From Betaproteobacteria bacterium SG8_40 (GTDB lineage: Bacteria; Pseudomonadota; Gammaproteobacteria; Burkholderiales; Eutrophovitaceae): a stretch of DNA of 7,304 nt. The position numbers and the translations under genes are program-made. The DNA is taken from NCBI GenBank assembly GCA_001304425.1, contig LJTS01000259.1, positions 1 to 7,304 of the forward strand, given 5' to 3'. Positions 5,122 through 7,304 of the stretch are shown piece by piece; within the stretch, counting starts at the first letter, position 1, and every line of letters begins with the position of its first letter. The notes below the pieces were generated by a model. The model did not search any database, was not told where the DNA came from, and was given only the letters and a program-made list of their open reading frames with translations.

Positions 5122-5877
5122 ATGAGCGCTGAATACATACTCGAGACCCGCGCGCTCACGCGTGAATTCAGCGGCTTCGTAGCGGTACAGAGCGTTGATC
5201 TCAGGGTGCGTGAAGGCAGCGTTCACGGACTGATCGGTCCCAACGGCGCCGGCAAGACGACGATGTTCAACATGCTGACCAAATTCCTGTTGCCATCGTC
5301 CGGAACCATTCTGTACAAGGGCGGCGACATTACCGGCGAGCGGCCGGCGCGGGTGGCCCGCCGCGGGCTGGTGCGTTCCTTCCAGATCTCCTCGACCTTC
5401 CCCCACATGACGGTGCTCGAGAACGTTCGCATTGCGCTGCAAAGAAAAATGGGCGGTTCGTTCCAGTTCTGGCGTTCCGAGCGCGCTCTCGACCATTTGC
5501 GTGACAAGGCCATGCAGATACTGGCAAGTGTCGAGCTTTCTGATCATGCGCAACTCAACGCGGTAGAGCTTCCCTACGGGCGCAAGCGGGCGCTGGAACT
5601 TGCGACGACGCTTGCGCTGGAACCGGAGTTGATGCTGCTCGATGAACCGACGCAGGGAATGGCGCATGAGGACGTGAGCCGCGTTGTCGCGTTGATCAAG
5701 AAGTTTGCGCAGGGCCGTACCGTGCTGATGGTCGAGCACAATCTCAGCGTCGTCGAAGACCTTTGCGACACGATCACCGTATTGCAGCGCGGTGAGGTGC
5801 TTGCCGAGGGCAGCTACGAGGAAGTATCGAACAATCCCCAGGTGCTGGAAGCCTACGTCGGGGTTGCTGATGACTGA
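5122..5877 (+). CDS. livG: LivG-type ABC importer ATPase
   Basis: A 251-residue cytoplasmic ATPase subunit of a branched-chain amino acid type (HAAT family) ABC importer. Walker A is GPNGAGKTT (39-47) with Lys45; the Q-loop is SFQISSTFP with Gln88; the signature region is LPYGRKRALELA (150-161), the LivG-style replacement of LSGGQ; Walker B is LMLLDEP with Asp174 and Glu175; the H-loop is VEHN with His206. It therefore looks catalytically intact. The D-loop area reads TQGMAHEDV instead of the usual TAGLNPEE, suggesting a particular subgroup of LivG. Length is normal for the family. ATG 5122 has only a weak AGTGAG upstream. The 160 bases before it contain a poor promoter-like TTGAAC at 4980 and the 10-base palindrome GCACCGGTGC. 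The livF start lies inside its last codons, so the two are coupled. Confidence 0.93.
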   Translation: MSAEYILETRALTREFSGFVAVQSVDLRVREGSVHGLIGPNGAGKTTMFNMLTKFLLPSSGTILYKGGDITGERPARVARRGLVRSFQISSTFPHMTVLENVRIALQRKMGGSFQFWRSERALDHLRDKAMQILASVELSDHAQLNAVELPYGRKRALELATTLALEPELMLLDEPTQGMAHEDVSRVVALIKKFAQGRTVLMVEHNLSVVEDLCDTITVLQRGEVLAEGSYEEVSNNPQVLEAYVGVADD

Positions 5878-6586
5878 TCCTGCTGCCGCGTCGATGCTTG
5901 CAGTGCGCGATCTCCATACCTGGTATGGCGAGTCGCATGTTCTGCATGGAATGAATTTCGACGTCGGCCGCGGTGAGCTCGTGACCTTGCTCGGCCGCAA
6001 CGGTGCCGGGCGCACCACGGCACTGCGCGCGATTGTCGGCCTGACCGACAGGCAAACCGGATCGATCGCCATCAACGGAACCGAAGTAATCTCAATGGCG
6101 CCGCACCGGATTGCGCGGCTGGGCATCGGTTACTGTCCCGAGGAGCGGGGCATTTTTTCCAGCCTCAGTGCGGAAGAAAATCTTTTGCTGCCGCCGCGTG
6201 TCGGTCCGGGCGGGATGAGCGTGGAAGAGATATACGAAATGTTCCCGAACCTCTACGAGAGGCGGCGCAGCCAGGGCAGCCGTTTGTCGGGGGGCGAGCA
6301 GCAGATGCTGGCGCTGGCGCGCATCCTGCGCACGGGCGCGCAATTATTGTTGCTCGATGAAATTACCGAAGGACTGGCACCGACGCTGGTAAAAGTGCTC
6401 GGGCGATCGGTGGGCAGGCTGAAGGACAAGGGTTACACCATTGTCATGGTCGAGCAGAATTTCCGCTTTGCGGCAAAACTTGCTGACCGGCATTACCTGG
6501 TTGAACGCGGCATCATCGTCGAGACGGTACAAAGAGAAGAGCTCGATCAGCGAATGGACATGCTGCACGAATATCTGGGGGTCTGA
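5870..6586 (+). CDS. livF: LivF-type ABC importer ATPase with Arg in Walker A
   Basis: A 238-residue second ATPase of the same HAAT importer, expected to pair with LivG under the two permeases. ATG 5870 overlaps the livG end by eight bases, typical of livG-livF coupling; a longer open frame back to 5792 lies inside livG and is not protein-like. The P-loop reads GRNGAGRTT (42-50): the catalytic Walker A Lys is Arg48 (codon CGC at 6011-6013). The signature is LSGGEQQ (139-145). Walker B is LLLLDEITEGLAP with Glu164, Ile replacing the usual Pro. The H-loop position is Gln195 (MVEQN), as in ordinary LivF proteins including E. coli. CPEERGIFSSL replaces the more common VPEGRRVF. My recollection is that Arg at this P-loop position occurs in some LivF subgroups, so it may be lineage-typical rather than damage. 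The rest of the protein looks intact. Confidence 0.92.
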   Translation: MTDPAAASMLAVRDLHTWYGESHVLHGMNFDVGRGELVTLLGRNGAGRTTALRAIVGLTDRQTGSIAINGTEVISMAPHRIARLGIGYCPEERGIFSSLSAEENLLLPPRVGPGGMSVEEIYEMFPNLYERRRSQGSRLSGGEQQMLALARILRTGAQLLLLDEITEGLAPTLVKVLGRSVGRLKDKGYTIVMVEQNFRFAAKLADRHYLVERGIIVETVQREELDQRMDMLHEYLGV

Positions 6587-6632
6587 GCGATTGCAGGACG
6601 CGCAGATCCGGACTGTACGGAATCTGGAGAAC

Positions 6633-6641
6633 GGGAGGGGG
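6633..6641 (+). promoter_or_regulatory. Strong Shine-Dalgarno for the binding protein
   Basis: GGGAGGGGG at good spacing before ATG 6648. It is much stronger than the sites before livG and livF, consistent with the high expression usual for a binding protein relative to its transporter. Confidence 0.6.
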
Positions 6642-6647
6642 AAAGCA

Positions 6648-7304
6648 ATGAACAGAAAAATATTGTTGGCTTCGCTGGCAAGTCTGGCGGTCGCGATTTC
6701 GGGTTGTTCGAAGAGCAACGATGCCGATGAAAAGGTCACTGACGGCGTTATTAAGATCGGTGTGCTCACCGATCTGTCGGGGTTGTATTCCGATATCGGT
6801 GGACAGGGCTCGATCGTTGCCGCCGAGCTGGCCGTTGAGGATCTGGGCGGAGAAGTGGCCGGGCACAAGGTTGAAATCGTCTCGGTCGACCATCAGAACA
6901 AAGCGGACATCGCCGCCCAGAAAGTTCGCGAATGGATCGACCGCGACGGTGTCGACATGGTCACTGACGCGCTCAATTCCGCGGTGGCCCTGGCAACGGC
7001 CAAGGTGGTCGGCGAGAAAAAGAAAATCCTGATGGACACCGGCGCGGCTTCTACCCGGCTGACCAACGAGGATTGCACGCCTTACACGATCCACCACTCC
7101 TATGACACTTACGCGCTGGCGAATGGCACCGGCACCGCGGTGGTGAAACAGGGGGGCGATACCTGGTTCTTCCTGACCTCCGATTACGCCTTTGGTCATT
7201 CGCTCGAGGCCGATACGGCCAATGTCGTCAGGAAGGCGGGAGGAGAGGTTCTCGGCGCCGTCCGTCATCCGCTCAGCGCGTCGGATTTCTCGTCATTCCT
7301 GCTG
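6648..7304 (+). CDS. LivK-type ABC substrate-binding lipoprotein (3' truncated)
   Basis: Ligand-binding component of the importer encoded upstream. The frame is open from ATG 6648 to the window end: 219 residues of an expected 380-420. Residues 1-19 are a signal peptide (MNRKILLASLASLAVAISG) with lipobox ISGC and Cys20, followed by SKSND, so it is predicted to be a lipoprotein. The mature part begins IKIGVLTDLSGLYSDIGGQG, then VAAELAVEDLGG, VDHQNKADIAAQKVREWID, TDALNSAVALA, DTGAASTRLTN and WFFLTSDYAFGHSLEADT, the characteristic order of a type I periplasmic-binding fold of the LivJ/LivK superfamily. The ligand cannot be read from sequence: relatives bind branched-chain amino acids, amides, urea or aromatic acids. 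It lies 61 bases after livF in the same direction. Permease genes (livH, livM) are absent and likely follow. Confidence 0.93.
   Translation, partial: MNRKILLASLASLAVAISGCSKSNDADEKVTDGVIKIGVLTDLSGLYSDIGGQGSIVAAELAVEDLGGEVAGHKVEIVSVDHQNKADIAAQKVREWIDRDGVDMVTDALNSAVALATAKVVGEKKKILMDTGAASTRLTNEDCTPYTIHHSYDTYALANGTGTAVVKQGGDTWFFLTSDYAFGHSLEADTANVVRKAGGEVLGAVRHPLSASDFSSFLL

Noticed and set aside
4906..6126. 406-codon minus-strand open frame across livG and the start of livF
   Set aside because: It runs antisense to two well-supported ABC ATPase genes and has no recognisable fold or ribosome-binding site.
6513..7268. 251-codon minus-strand frame antisense to the binding protein
   Set aside because: The plus strand gives a clear LivK-type lipoprotein with a strong ribosome-binding site; the antisense translation has no family features.

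Overview
The window reads as chromosomal DNA of a GC-rich (roughly 60% or more by eye) Gram-negative bacterium, most likely a gammaproteobacterium. The evidence is a GlpK close to the E. coli type, a Pal-type OmpA-domain lipoprotein followed by a CpoB/YbgF-like coiled-coil protein, lipobox signal peptides, and a LivG/LivF pair. I see no rRNA, tRNA, CRISPR array, insertion sequence or phage gene. Genus-level assignment is not possible from this window.

Layout. (1) 2-961: C-terminal two thirds of glycerol kinase (glpK), cut by the window start. (2) 981-1049: an unlisted 22-codon ORF with a good Shine-Dalgarno, sharing one base with (3) 1049-1858, an orphan ParA-family ATPase with no ParB in view. 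(4) 1964-2206, minus strand: a small conserved-looking hypothetical protein converging on parA, possibly read from a leaderless transcript. (5) 2207-2619: a long non-coding divergent region with candidate promoters on both strands, direct repeats and several short tight hairpins. (6) 2620-3579: pal, with a very long acidic linker. (7) about 3741/3789-4961: a coiled-coil protein whose last helix resembles the CpoB/YbgF trimerisation helix but which lacks the TPR domain; its 5' end has no convincing start and may be frameshifted. (8) 5122-7304: livG, livF and a lipoprotein LivK-type binding protein, the last cut by the window end.

How they fit together. The Pal and CpoB-like genes form an envelope pair that would tether the outer membrane to peptidoglycan, here without tolB upstream. 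The three liv-type genes form the ATPase and ligand-binding half of a branched-chain amino acid type (HAAT) importer; the LivH/LivM permeases are not in the window and would be expected nearby. GlpK phosphorylates glycerol, and the tiny ORF and ParA follow it closely enough to be cotranscribed, although no functional link is evident.

The most notable points are the tiny ORF coupled to an orphan ParA, the TPR-less CpoB-like protein with a disturbed 5' end, the oversized Pal linker, and a LivF whose Walker A lysine is arginine. I found no clear evidence of a wholly new multi-gene system. The ParA plus micropeptide pair is the best candidate for something undescribed.
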